Assembly: GCA_002261155.1 (NCBI GenBank)
Contig: NKXN01000026.1
Location: 1 to 64,000, forward strand
DNA length: 64,000 nt
Origin: Bacillaceae bacterium SAS-127
Lineage (GTDB): Bacteria > Bacillota > Bacilli > Bacillales > Domibacillaceae
Direction: 5' to 3'
Made by a program: the position numbers and the translations under genes. A model generated the notes under the pieces. It saw nothing but the letters and a program-made list of their open reading frames with translations, searched no databases and was not told where the DNA came from. Numbering within the stretch: the first letter of the stretch is position 1; every line of letters starts with the position of its first letter. Of this stretch, positions 17,136 to 27,064 are shown piece after piece.

Positions 17136-17747
17136 ATGGATTTGAACAATATTAGAGAGTGGTTCACACTCGAACAGATCATGGACTTAATTGATCGTTA
17201 TCAGTCATTCGGACCGATTCCAGGATTTATTTTACCGTTGCTAGAAGCGTTTCTTCCATTTTTGCCACTGTTCGTCTTTGTGCTGGCAAACGTTAATGCT
17301 TTTGGCTTATGGTTTGGCTTTATTTTGTCTTGGGGAGGAGCGGTGACGGGTGCGTTTATTATTTTTTTGCTCGTCAGAAATTATGGTCAGCGACGAATGC
17401 TTTCCTTTTTGCAAAGACATGGACAAGTCAAAAAGTTAATGAATTGGTTGGATCGTCACGGATTTGGTCCCGTATTTTTACTTCTTTGCTTCCCGTTCAC
17501 ACCTTCTGCCGTCGTCAATATTGTGGCAGGGCTTTCTAACATTAGTGTGACACAATATTTATTAGCGGTTATGACGGGTAAGTTTGTGATGATTTTAACG
17601 ATTAGCTTTATTGGATATGATGTGGCCGCACTTATTGAGCAGCCGATACGAACAGCGATCGTAGCAACGGTTATTTTCATATTATGGCTAGGTGGAAAGA
17701 AAGTAGAAGCTCGCCTAAATAAACAAGAAATGAGAGAAAGGGGCTGA
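17136..17747 (+). CDS. yhjE: TVP38/TMEM64-family (DedA-like) membrane protein YhjE
   Basis: Polytopic membrane protein of 203 aa in the VTT/SNARE-associated family. A re-entrant-type motif GFILPLLEAFLPFLPLFVFVLA (about residues 25-46) and LLCFPFTPSAVVNIVAGLSN (about 113-132) are the family hallmarks; four or five membrane spans follow the hydrophobic pattern. Relatives act as lipid scramblases or undecaprenyl-phosphate flippases; the substrate here is not evident. The ATG follows AGAGGG. It occupies the B. subtilis yhjE position before addB, without the sipV gene that follows it there. Confidence 0.85.
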   Translation: MDLNNIREWFTLEQIMDLIDRYQSFGPIPGFILPLLEAFLPFLPLFVFVLANVNAFGLWFGFILSWGGAVTGAFIIFLLVRNYGQRRMLSFLQRHGQVKKLMNWLDRHGFGPVFLLLCFPFTPSAVVNIVAGLSNISVTQYLLAVMTGKFVMILTISFIGYDVAALIEQPIRTAIVATVIFILWLGGKKVEARLNKQEMRERG

Positions 17748-17768
17748 TCATATGTCAGCTCTTTTTTG
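17738..17768 (+). terminator. Possible terminator overlapping the yhjE stop
   Basis: GGGCTGA / TCAGCTC stem followed by TTTTTT. The left arm includes the yhjE stop codon. Confidence 0.5.
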
Positions 17769-17866
17769 CTTGCTGATGTAAGGAAATGTTTTGATAGGCT
17801 ATGCTAAAAAATTAATTAGCTTTTTCGTTATAATAAAAATAGTGAATATGATGGGAGGAGAAAGGT

Positions 17867-20800
17867 ATGTCGATTCAGTTTATACTCGGTCGGTCTGGAA
17901 CGGGAAAAACGACTTCTATATTAGAAAATATAAAAAGCCAAGTGAAAGAGCAACCGATAGGGGAACCTGTCATTTACCTTGTTCCGGAACAAATGACCTT
18001 TTTGTCAGAATACAATTTAGCGGCTGATCCAGCGCTTGGGGGAGTCATCCGTGCACAAGTTTATAGCTTCACTCGTCTTGCTTGGCGTGTACTGCAGGAA
18101 ACAGGAGGAATGAGCCGAAAGCATATCTCTTCAGCAGGGTTAAACATACTCATTCGCAAAATTATTGAAGACCAAAAAGAGGATTTGAAAATCTTTGCTA
18201 AAGCAGCGGATAAAAATGGATTTGTTAGCCATGTAGAAGCGATGTTAACGGAGTTTAAACGCTATTGTGTGACACCAGAGGAATTAACTGAAATACGAGA
18301 AGAAGTCGCTTCCAAAGCGTTAGCAGATAAGCTTCACGATTTGCAAACGATCTATAGCGAATTTGAGCAGTCTCTTATTGGCAAATATGTTGATTCTGAA
18401 GATTATTTACGTTTGCTAGCAGAAGCAGTTGCTTCGTCCGATTATTTACAAAAAGCAGAAGTGTATGTCGATGGATTTCATAGCTTTACTCCACAAGAAT
18501 ATGAGGTCATTGGACAGTTGATGAAGCATGCCAAAAAAGTAACGATCGCTTTAACGGTCGATCAAGCGTTTCGAACAAATATCCCGGAAGATACGCATTT
18601 ATTTAGACAAGCGGGTGAAACGTATTCGACCCTTTATGAATTAGCGAAAAGTAACGGTGTGTCAGTGGAGAAAGATCAAATGTTGACGATGCCAAGACGT
18701 TATGAAGAAGAGAGTTTGGTCCATTTAGAAACCCATTTTGATCACCGACCAGCGATGGCGTATAACGGTTCCACTTCGATTTGTTTTTTAGAAGCGACGA
18801 ATCGACGGGCCGAAATTGAAGGGGTTGCGCGAGAAATACGGAAGTTAGCACGAGAGGATGAATATCGTTATAAGCAAATGGCGATTCTTGTTCGCAACGG
18901 TCACGAGTACCAGCAAGTGATTGAAACGGTATTTCATGATTACGATATCCCTCTTTATATCGATAAAAAAAATCCGATGCTCAATCATCCTGTTATCGAG
19001 TTAATTCGTGCAACGTTAGAAATTTTAGCTAGTCATTGGCGATATGAACCTGTTTTTCGAGCGGTTAAAACGGACTTGTTATTCCCGTTAAAGAAAGATT
19101 GGAAAAGGTTACGTGAGCAAATGGATCGCTTAGAAAATTATGTGCTGGCATATGGAATCAGAGGAGATCGCTGGACGAATGAAGAGCAGTGGAGCTACCG
19201 CCGCTATCGTGGATTAGAAGGTGTTCATCTTGGACAAACGGATGAAGAACAGCGGATCGAGAAGGAATTAAATGAATTAAAACTTATTATTTCAGAGCCG
19301 ATTTCGCGTTTGTCTCGCCGATTGAAGCGTGCGAAGACGAGCAGGGGATTTTGTGAAGCATTTTATTTATATTTAGAAGAGTTAGAGATCCCGAGAAAAC
19401 TGGAAAGCTTGAGCATGGAAGCACAAGAACGTGGTGATTTAATTACAGCGCGAGAGCATAATCAAGCGTGGAGTGCAGTCATTGAATTGTTGGATCAGTA
19501 TGTAGAAGTGCTCGGGGATGAAGCAATGACCGTCAAGAAGTTTGCGGCCACGATCGATGCTGGATTAGAAACACTGAAATTTTCAAACGTGCCTGCTGCT
19601 GTCGATCAAGTGATGGTAGCGAATCTTGAGCTTTCTAGACTTGCGAATATTGATGTGGCTTTTATTATCGGTGTCAATGATGGTGTGCTACCTGGCAAAA
19701 TGCAAGAGGATGGGATACTAGCAGATGATGACCGTGAACGATTGCTTTCACAAGGAGTGAAGCTTGCGCAAAGTAGCAAAACGAAGCTGCTTGATGAAGA
19801 GTTTATCGCTTATAAAGCTTTTACGACTCCAGCTAGCCGGTTATATATTTCTTACCCTCTTGCTGATGAAGAAGGCAAGACATTACAGCCCTCTCTTTTT
19901 ATAAAAGATTAAAGGAAATATTCCCACTTGCAGAGACGAAGCTACTTGTTAACGAACCGTCGGACTTGCAAGAACAAGAAGGTTTGCAATACGTTTGCCA
20001 CCCGAATCCGACGCTATCGTATATCACGACTCAGCTTCAACAGAAAAGGCTTGGCTATCCAATGTATGATTATTGGTGGGATGTTTACAATTTTTATTTA
20101 AATACACCAGAGCAAAAAGAAAAAGCAAGTACAGTATTTTCTAGTTTATTTTATAAAAATAAGGCGGAAGTATTGGAGGAGCAGGTAAGTAAAAATCTAT
20201 ACGGGGAAGAAATTCTTGCTAGTGTTTCAAGAATGGAATTATTCAATAGCTGTCCATTCTCTCATTTTGCTAATCATGGTTTGAAGCTACGAGAACGAGA
20301 TGTTTATCGATTGCAGGCACCAGATATCGGAGACTTGTTCCATGGAGCTCTGAAATGGATTGCAGAGGAAATTCAAAGACGAGATTTAAACTGGGGGAAG
20401 CTGACAGAACAACAATGTTTACAGTTGGCAAAAGAAGCGGTCGTTCATTTAGTACCAAAACTGCAAAATCAAATTTTACTAAGCTCGAACCGTCATTTAT
20501 ATATCGGTCGTAAGCTTGAGCAAATTATCGGCAGAGCTTCTTATATGTTAAATGGCCAAGCTAAGATGAGCGGTTTTGCGCCTGTCGGAATTGAACTTGG
20601 CTTTGGACCGCAAGCAGAGTTGCCGCCGCTTTCCTTCACGTTAAAGAATGGAACACAGATGGCGTTAGCAGGAAGAATTGACCGTGTTGACCAAGCGCAA
20701 AATGATGAAGAAGTGTATTTGCGGATCATTGATTATAAATCAAGCAGTCGCGATTTAGATATGACAGAAGTATATTATGGGTTTGCCCTGCAAATGTTGA

Positions 20801-21348
20801 CGTATTTGGATATTGTATTAACACATTCACAACAGCTTGTTGGCAAAGAAGCGCATCCGGCAGGTGTTCTATACTTCCATGTTCATAATCCAATCATTAA
20901 TAGTAAACAAGTGATGACGATTGAGCAAATTGAAGAGGAAATCTTTAAAAGCTTTAAAATGAAGGGGCTTGTACTGGCGGAAGAAGCGGTCGTTCGGTTA
21001 ATGGATACGAGTCTTGAGGGAGGAAATTCAAAAATTATTTCGGCTGGGATTAATAAATCCAATGGCAAGCTCGCGAAAAGTTCCAAAGTTGCTCATCGAC
21101 AGCAGTTTGAACAGATGCGTCAGCACGTTCGCGACATTTACCAACAATCAGGGGATGATATTGTCGCTGGTCGGGTCGATATTGCTCCTTATCAATATAA
21201 GAAACGAACCCCTTGTGATTTTTGTTCTTATCGACCTGTTTGTCAATTCGACGACATGATCGAAGACAATCAGTATCGCACGATTATGCCGCAAAAGAAG
21301 GAAGAAATTTTTCAAAAAATGAGCGAAGAGAGGGATAAATGTGAGTGA
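17867..21348 (+). pseudogene. addB: ATP-dependent helicase/nuclease subunit B, split by a one-base frameshift
   Basis: AddB pairs with AddA to process double-strand breaks and load RecA at Chi. The first part (17867-19912, 681 aa) has a Walker A-like GRSGTGKTTS near the N-terminus. The frame then breaks at 19903-19906, where the run AAAA would need one more A: one frame reads SLFIKD-stop, the next resumes KRLKEIFPLAETK. The second part (to 21348) keeps the nuclease motifs RIDRVD and DYKSSS and all four iron-sulfur cysteines (one in NSCPFSHF, three in PCDFCSYRPVC). With the missing base restored the product is about 1160 aa, normal for AddB. Both halves look under selection, so a sequencing error, a recent mutation or recoding are all possible. 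Confidence 0.88.
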
Positions 21349-24300
21349 GCAATTGATACCAGAAAAGCCGGCGGGAGTGACTTGGACAGATGATCAATGG
21401 AAAGCGATCACAGCGACAGGCACCGACATTTTAGTAGCCGCCGCCGCTGGTTCAGGAAAAACAGCGGTGCTCGTGGAACGGATCATTCGTAAAGTGTTAA
21501 ATGAAAACGAGCCTATTGATATTGATGAGCTTCTTGTCGTGACGTTTACGAACGCCGCCGCTGCTGAAATGAGGCATCGAATTGGACTCGCATTAGAAAA
21601 AGCGATGGTATCTGATCCGACCTCTAAACATTTGCGGAAACAATTAAGTTTATTAAATAAAGCATCGATTTCGACATTGCACTCTTTTTGCTTAGAAGTC
21701 ATTCGTAAGTATTACTATTTGATCGATATCGATCCTTCTTTTCGAATTGCTGATGAGGCGGAAGGGTCATTGTTAAGAGATGAAGCGTTAGATGATTTAT
21801 TTGAAGAAGAATACGGCAAAGAAGGAAATGAAGATTTTTACCGCTTAGTGGATACTTTTTCTAGTGATCGTAGCGATGCTCAATTACAAATGATTGTGGG
21901 ACGGCTGTATGACTTTGCTAAATCGCATCCTCATCCAGAAGAATGGTTACATCGTTTACCGCAGCTATATGATGTTGATGAAGAGACGACCAATATCGAT
22001 GATTTGCCATTTATGGAGGCGTTGAAATTTGATATTGAGCTGCAGCTTGAAGGAGCGGAAACGCTCGTTAATGAATTAGTGGCAATAGCAAACATGTCAG
22101 GTGGGCCGTCTCCCAGAATGGTGAATTTCACTGCCGACCAACAAGTAGTTCAACGGCTTCGCGAGTCTATTTTCTCTTGGCGAAAGCTATATGAAGAAAT
22201 GCAGTCGGTGAAATTCTCCACGTTAAAAACTTGTAAAGGCGAGGAATATGACCCGGGGTTAGTGGATAAATCAAAGGATGTCAGAAACGAATTAAAGAAA
22301 ATCATCACTTCTTTAAAAGAAGACTATTTTTCTCGCAAGCCTGAAAGCTATTTGCGTGATATGAGGGAAATGAAAGACATCATTACTTCTCTTGCTCAGC
22401 TAGTCCATAAGTTCGCCGATAAGTTTCAAGCGATGAAGCGGGAAAAAGGGCTTGTCGATTTCGGTGATTTAGAGCATTTTGCTTTAGCGATTTTAGCTGA
22501 ACGAAGAGAAGGTGAAGGTGAATTAATTCCTTCTGAAGCGGCACTATTGTATCAGAAAAAATTTAAAGAAGTGCTCTTGGACGAATATCAAGATGTCAAT
22601 TTCGTACAGGAGTCGATTATTCGTCTTGTCACGTCAGGTGTAGAAGAAAAGGGCAACTTGTTTATGGTTGGGGATGTAAAACAAAGTATCTATCGCTTTC
22701 GTTTAGCAGAACCAAATCTATTTTTAAGCAAGTATAGAAGATTTTCAACAACAGGTGAACACACAGGTATGCGGATTGATTTAGCGAAAAATTTTCGTAG
22801 TCGTCAAGAAGTGCTTGATGGAACGAATTATTTATTTAAGCAAATCATGGGTGTGAAAGTGGGAGAAATCGAATACGATCCACAAGCTGCATTGGTCAAG
22901 GGAGCTGACTATCCAGAGGATCCTGTTGTTCCTGTAGAAGTGACGGTTATCGAGCAAGAGGGAGCGGCAGTTGAGCAAGAGGAAGAAGTGGGCCTAGAGG
23001 ATGCTGAACAATCGCAATTGGAAGCAAGATGGATCGTGCAAAAGGTTAAGGAGCTAGTGCAATCAAGATATCCAGTCTATGATCCGAAAACGAAAACTGA
23101 GCGTCCGATCCAATATCGTGACGTTGTGATTTTGTTGCGCTCTATGCCTTGGGCAGGGGAAATCATGGAAGAAGGAAGACGGTCGGGCGTTCCAATTTAT
23201 GCGAAGCTGTCTAGTGGCTATTTTCAAGCGACCGAAGTGGTCATTATGCTGTCATTGTTAAAGGTGATCGATAACCCGTACCAAGATATTCCGCTTGCTT
23301 CTGTATTGCGTTCACCGATTGTGAACTGTTCAGAAAATGATTTAGCGACGATTCGTCTGGCCTCTAAAAAAGGCACCTATTATGATGCTGTTCAAGCGTT
23401 TGCTAAAGAGAAGCCAGCTGCAGAGCATGAAGCCATTCATGAAAAGATAAATAAGTTTCTGGAGAAGTTATCGAATTGGAGAACGATCAGTAGAAATGGA
23501 GCGTTATCTTCTCTTATTTGGCAGCTGTATCGAGATACGCATTTTTACGATTTTGCAGGTGGGATGCCAGGTGGAAAGCAAAGGCAAGCAAATCTTCGTG
23601 CGTTATACGATCGAGCGAAACAGTATGAAGAAACCTCCTTTAGAGGGTTGTTCCGCTTTTTACGATTAATTGAACGGATTCAAGAGCGAGGCGATGATTT
23701 AGGGGAAGCGAAAGCATTAAATGAGCAAGAGGATGTCGTTCGTTTAATGACGATTCATGCCAGCAAAGGATTGGAGTTTCCGGTTGTTTTTGTAGCGGGG
23801 CTTGGTCGCCAATTTAACTTGATGGATATTCGTCAGTCCTATTTATTCGATAAAGACTACGGGATTGCTGCTAAATATACGAATATAGAAAAACGAATTA
23901 GCTATCCATCCTTGCCGCAGCTCGCTTTAAGGCGGAAAAAACGATTGGAGCTGTTAGCGGAAGAAATGCGTGTTCTCTATGTGGCATTAACGCGAGCAAA
24001 AGAGAAGCTATTTTTACTCGGAACGCAGAAGAATATAGATAAATCGCTAGCAAACTGGGAGAAAGGGTGGAGTAGTACGGACTGGTTATTAAGTGATACC
24101 GATCGAGCAGCGGCAATCTCTTATTTTGATTGGGTTGGTCCAGCTTTAGTGAGGCATCGGGAGTGGACACTTAGTGATCAGCCGAATCTTGATCATTTTG
24201 CGGATATCCATCATCATGCCTCGAGATGGAAGGTTGAAATCGTCCATCCAGAAAGTTTGCTAGAGCCCGAGCAAGAGGCTGATCTACAACAAGTAGATTG

Positions 24301-25078
24301 GCAAACTAAAGTAGAAAACAGTGAGCCCATTGACATCTCTTCACCGTATAAACAACAAATTATCGAGCGTATGAGCTGGCAATACTCAAATACAGTGGCA
24401 ACGAAACTGCGTTCAAAGCAGTCGGTATCTGACTTAAAACGGATGAATGAGATTTATAATGAGGGAGCAGGGAATGAATTAGTGAAAAGCTTTCAGCGTC
24501 CGATTTTCAGTCGCCCAGCCTTTATGCAAGAAAAGGCGCTTTCCCCGGCGGAAGTCGGAACCGCTGTGCACACGGTGATGCAACATGTGCCGTTACACGA
24601 ACAGCCAACAGCGGCAAATATTGATTCTTTGCTAGAGAAGCTCATACAGCGAGAGCTATTAACGAGTGAACAGGTAGAGGTGATTGATCCGAATCGCATC
24701 GTTTCATTTTTTGAGACGGAAGTGGGACAAATGTTGCTGCGGGCTGATCATGTATACAGAGAAACGCCATTTAATATGGGTGTGAAGGCAAGTGAATTGC
24801 ATACCGATTGGAGTGGTCCAGAAGAGGTTGTGCTCGTTCAAGGAGTGATTGACTGTTTAATAGATATAGACGGTCAGCTATATTTGCTCGATTATAAAAC
24901 TGATCAAATTACTGGACGTTTTGTGGGAGGATTAAATGAAGCTCGTCCAGTACTTGAGGAGCGTTACCGTTTGCAAATTGAATTGTATGCTAAAGCCGTT
25001 GAACAAATTTGGAAACGAAAGGTCGCTCGAAAATATTTATTCTTTTTTGACGGGGCTCATACTCTACAAATAGATTAA
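21341..25078 (+). CDS. addA: ATP-dependent helicase/nuclease subunit A
   Basis: AddA is the UvrD-like 3'-5' helicase and nuclease of the AddAB recombination enzyme. The 1245-aa protein has Walker A (AAAAGSGKTAVLVERI, about residue 32), VTFTNAAAAEM, STLHSFC, the helicase DEYQDVN box, MVGDVKQSIYRFR, the late TIHASKGLEFPVVF motif, and a C-terminal nuclease domain with GVIDCLIDIDGQLYLLDYKT. Start GTG at 21341 after GAGAGGG; it overlaps the addB stop by 8 bp, showing translational coupling. The length is close to B. subtilis AddA. Confidence 0.95.
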   Translation: MSEQLIPEKPAGVTWTDDQWKAITATGTDILVAAAAGSGKTAVLVERIIRKVLNENEPIDIDELLVVTFTNAAAAEMRHRIGLALEKAMVSDPTSKHLRKQLSLLNKASISTLHSFCLEVIRKYYYLIDIDPSFRIADEAEGSLLRDEALDDLFEEEYGKEGNEDFYRLVDTFSSDRSDAQLQMIVGRLYDFAKSHPHPEEWLHRLPQLYDVDEETTNIDDLPFMEALKFDIELQLEGAETLVNELVAIANMSGGPSPRMVNFTADQQVVQRLRESIFSWRKLYEEMQSVKFSTLKTCKGEEYDPGLVDKSKDVRNELKKIITSLKEDYFSRKPESYLRDMREMKDIITSLAQLVHKFADKFQAMKREKGLVDFGDLEHFALAILAERREGEGELIPSEAALLYQKKFKEVLLDEYQDVNFVQESIIRLVTSGVEEKGNLFMVGDVKQSIYRFRLAEPNLFLSKYRRFSTTGEHTGMRIDLAKNFRSRQEVLDGTNYLFKQIMGVKVGEIEYDPQAALVKGADYPEDPVVPVEVTVIEQEGAAVEQEEEVGLEDAEQSQLEARWIVQKVKELVQSRYPVYDPKTKTERPIQYRDVVILLRSMPWAGEIMEEGRRSGVPIYAKLSSGYFQATEVVIMLSLLKVIDNPYQDIPLASVLRSPIVNCSENDLATIRLASKKGTYYDAVQAFAKEKPAAEHEAIHEKINKFLEKLSNWRTISRNGALSSLIWQLYRDTHFYDFAGGMPGGKQRQANLRALYDRAKQYEETSFRGLFRFLRLIERIQERGDDLGEAKALNEQEDVVRLMTIHASKGLEFPVVFVAGLGRQFNLMDIRQSYLFDKDYGIAAKYTNIEKRISYPSLPQLALRRKKRLELLAEEMRVLYVALTRAKEKLFLLGTQKNIDKSLANWEKGWSSTDWLLSDTDRAAAISYFDWVGPALVRHREWTLSDQPNLDHFADIHHHASRWKVEIVHPESLLEPEQEADLQQVDWQTKVENSEPIDISSPYKQQIIERMSWQYSNTVATKLRSKQSVSDLKRMNEIYNEGAGNELVKSFQRPIFSRPAFMQEKALSPAEVGTAVHTVMQHVPLHEQPTAANIDSLLEKLIQRELLTSEQVEVIDPNRIVSFFETEVGQMLLRADHVYRETPFNMGVKASELHTDWSGPEEVVLVQGVIDCLIDIDGQLYLLDYKTDQITGRFVGGLNEARPVLEERYRLQIELYAKAVEQIWKRKVARKYLFFFDGAHTLQID

Positions 25079-25083
25079 TAAAC

Positions 25084-25131
25084 AGCCTAGCTTCTCCATC
25101 GCATACAGGTGATTAGGAAGCTAGGCTTTCT
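25084..25131. terminator. Bidirectional terminator between addA and gerPF
   Basis: AGCCTAGCTTC / GAAGCTAGGCT with a 22-nt loop, between convergent operons. Confidence 0.75.
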
Positions 25132-25139
25132 ATATAATC

Positions 25140-25358
25140 TTATAAAGTACCAACTATCGGTTGATCAACGCCGGTACTATCTAAAATAGTATTCGTATTC
25201 AAACAAGTATAAGTGACGATAAATGGCCCCGTGTTAGACGAGCCTGAGCCTAAAGAGGATTTACTGCTCTCTTTAGGTGAGATCACTAATGTGTCACCAT
25301 AATGGACAATGCCACCAGACACATTAAATATTTGTAAAGGACCGATAATGGCAGGCAT
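25140..25358 (-). CDS. gerPF: Spore germination protein GerPF
   Basis: A 72-aa protein of the GerPA/GerPF family. It begins MPAIIGPLQIFNVSGGIVHYG and has the glycine-serine-rich stretch SSLGSGSSNTG. GerP proteins are spore-coat components that let germinants pass to their receptors. Last gene of the six-gene gerP operon. GGTGGAG precedes the ATG. It resembles GerPA (the first gene) in length and motif order, as in other Bacilli, pointing to an old duplication. Confidence 0.92.
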   Translation of the reverse strand: MPAIIGPLQIFNVSGGIVHYGDTLVISPKESSKSSLGSGSSNTGPFIVTYTCLNTNTILDSTGVDQPIVGTL

Positions 25359-25372
25359 AAAAACTCCACCTT

Positions 25373-25738
25373 TTAACTTTGAATTTGTTTAGATTTTAAT
25401 TTTCGTACGTGTTGAATTCTGCAATATCCTGTCGCTTCGTTAGCGGATCCAATAAGGCCAACAGCAGCAGTCGACATACCTGTAATATGCACGTGGCCGA
25501 CATGAATGAATGGGTAAGCATCAATAATAGCTGCTTTTTTCTGCTTCTTCGGACAGATGACTGTCGGAGGTGGTAATACGACGCTCGGTCGTTGAGAGGT
25601 ATCGATAAAGCCTTTGCTAGGCTCTTGAATCGCATAGACAGTGGAATAGGCTTGTGATTGATTGGTGTCGCCAATTTCTAATACTGAGCCGATAAAAACA
25701 GTGTTTGCTTCAAAGTGATCAACGATAGATAGACGCAT
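25373..25738 (-). CDS. gerPE: Spore germination protein GerPE
   Basis: A 121-aa protein beginning MRLSIVDHFEANTVFIGSVLEIGDT, typical of GerPE, with the later motif AAIIDAYPFIHVGHVHITGM. Coat-associated permeability factor of the gerP operon. Its stop lies 14 bp before the gerPF start. No signal peptide or membrane span. Identity rests on motif recognition and on the full gerPA-PF order. Confidence 0.88.
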   Translation of the reverse strand: MRLSIVDHFEANTVFIGSVLEIGDTNQSQAYSTVYAIQEPSKGFIDTSQRPSVVLPPPTVICPKKQKKAAIIDAYPFIHVGHVHITGMSTAAVGLIGSANEATGYCRIQHVRKLKSKQIQS

Positions 25739-25754
25739 GATGTGTTACCTGCAA

Positions 25755-25922
25755 CTAAAGTGGTACAAAAGGACTGATAATTAATGATTCAGGAGGCGTA
25801 TCAAACGATGAATACAATGTGATCGTATCGGTGTCCCCAACTTGAAAATAAGAAGAACTTGAGACAGCGATAATTGAAATTTGCCCCACTTCTAATTCAC
25901 GATTCATCACTTGTAAATTCAA
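25755..25922 (-). CDS. gerPD: Spore germination protein GerPD
   Basis: A 55-aa product beginning MNLQVMNRELEVGQI and ending SFDTPPESLIISPFVPL. The GDT and FDTPPESLII motifs are typical of GerPD. I chose TTG at 25922 because GGAGTG lies five to six bases before it (within the end of gerPC) and because homologues start similarly. Alternatives in the same frame are a GTG overlapping the gerPC stop and an ATG seven codons later. It fills the gap between gerPC and gerPE and completes the operon. Confidence 0.87.
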   Translation of the reverse strand: MNLQVMNRELEVGQISIIAVSSSSYFQVGDTDTITLYSSFDTPPESLIISPFVPL

Positions 25923-25927
25923 AGCAT

Positions 25928-26494
25928 TCACTCCATTTCTGGTATTTTACTAATAAATATTGCTAGGGCTTGCTCGATATCTGCTTTTATTTTCGCTAGA
26001 ACTTTTTCCTTTACTACTTCAGGAGGTTCTTCTTTACATTGATTTAAATAAAAACCAATTCTTTCAGGTAATTGCTTTGTAAGATCCCTTTTAATATGTT
26101 CTTTCATTTCAGGAGCTATCGATCTTTGCAATTGTCCTTCATACGTTTCAATCAATCGATGTAAGTTTTCATCGATAAAGCGATTAGAAGCATCTAATAA
26201 TGGCGGTAGTAATTGCTGATGATCGGTCGGATTTTGCCCTTGTGCATTGACAGCGTAATCTTTAATACCGGATAGTTCGCTAGGGCTTAGGCCGATGTTC
26301 AACGTACCAGCTAATGTTTCAACTTTTAATTGGTCAAAGGAATATTCAATTTTATCGACTGAAACGGGAGGGCGCTTTTTTAACTCAACTATTTCTTGTT
26401 GAAGTGTTTGCACTTTTTTCGTCAAAGAATCGATTTGTCGCTGCTGCTGTTGAATGTACTGCCATAGAGTTTGGATGTCTTGCAATCGAATCAT
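25928..26494 (-). CDS. gerPC: Spore germination protein GerPC
   Basis: A 188-aa protein with a strongly charged coiled-coil N-terminus (about residues 10-50, with IQQQQRQIDSLTKKVQTLQQ) followed by the DKIEYSFDQLKVETLAGTLN motif of GerPC. Homologues are needed for correct assembly of the spore coat and for germinant access. GGAGGG sets the ATG at 26494; the frame also has an upstream TTG at 26512, placed before that ribosome-binding site. Fourth from the 3' end of the operon. Confidence 0.9.
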   Translation of the reverse strand: MIRLQDIQTLWQYIQQQQRQIDSLTKKVQTLQQEIVELKKRPPVSVDKIEYSFDQLKVETLAGTLNIGLSPSELSGIKDYAVNAQGQNPTDHQQLLPPLLDASNRFIDENLHRLIETYEGQLQRSIAPEMKEHIKRDLTKQLPERIGFYLNQCKEEPPEVVKEKVLAKIKADIEQALAIFISKIPEME

Positions 26495-26520
26495 AAAAGT
26501 CCCTCCGTTCAAAAAGAATA

Positions 26521-26742
26521 TTACTGTGGAAGTGGAATAAGAAACGGTGGTGTTGGGCTAGCTTCTAAAGTGACGGTTTCTTCTGTTGCTGGAGGTGCTT
26601 GTTGTGTATAGCCACCTGTGTTTAATAAGTAAGAGGCTTGCTCTACTTGACCACTTGTGCCGATCTGGAGCATCGAGGAATTGGTAATACTAGTAATGTT
26701 AATGAAACGAATATTGATCGTTTGGGAAATATGAATGTTCAT
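26521..26742 (-). CDS. gerPB: Spore germination protein GerPB
   Basis: A 73-aa protein with the hallmark start MNIHISQTINIRFINITSITN, then SMLQIGTSGQVEQASYLLNTGGY, and a proline-rich C-terminus. GerPB is a small coat-linked component of the GerP complex. A strong AGGAGGT lies 6 bp before the ATG. It follows gerPA by 11 bp and precedes gerPC by 26 bp. Confidence 0.92.
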   Translation of the reverse strand: MNIHISQTINIRFINITSITNSSMLQIGTSGQVEQASYLLNTGGYTQQAPPATEETVTLEASPTPPFLIPLPQ

Positions 26743-26753
26743 TAGCTACCTCC

Positions 26754-26975
26754 TTATAAAGAGCCAATAATACCTTGGTCAATGCCATCGATATCCAATG
26801 TGTTAGTGCTAGACATATTGGAAGATACCGTTAATCCATGACCAGTATTAAATGAACCAGCTCCAGAAAAGGTTTTTGTTTGTGCGACGGGATGGATTTG
26901 GAACACATCGCCGACATTGAAAACGCCACTTGAAGAGACATTGATCACAGTTATTGTTCCAACGAGTGCCGGCAA
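26754..26975 (-). CDS. gerPA: Spore germination protein GerPA
   Basis: First gene of the gerP operon, 73 aa. It begins MPALVGTITVINVSSSGVFNVGDVF and ends with IDGIDQGIIGSL, matching the GerPA/GerPF family. The start codon is TTG, with AAGGGTG about 8 bp upstream; the nearby ATG is out of frame. A sigma-K-type promoter lies about 35 bp upstream, fitting mother-cell expression late in sporulation. Confidence 0.9.
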   Translation of the reverse strand: MPALVGTITVINVSSSGVFNVGDVFQIHPVAQTKTFSGAGSFNTGHGLTVSSNMSSTNTLDIDGIDQGIIGSL

Positions 26976-27009
26976 GACATTTCACACCCTTATTCTTCGG
27001 ATTTAATGA

Positions 27010-27036
27010 TATGATATGTAAATAAATAAAAATTGT
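27010..27036 (-). promoter_or_regulatory. Sigma-K-type promoter of the gerP operon
   Basis: On the minus strand, -10 CATATCATA fits CATAnnnTA, and an AC lies 16 bp upstream as the short -35. The B. subtilis gerP operon is transcribed by sigma K. The expected transcript starts about 27 nt before the gerPA start codon. Confidence 0.55.
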
Positions 27037-27064
27037 GAAAATGGAAGGGGAGAAGTGTGGTTGT

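Noticed and set aside
19890-19915. Programmed -1 frameshift in addB
   Set aside because: The site AUA-AAA-GAU is not a standard X-XXY-YYZ slippery heptamer and I saw no strong stem after it, so a deletion or sequencing error is more likely.
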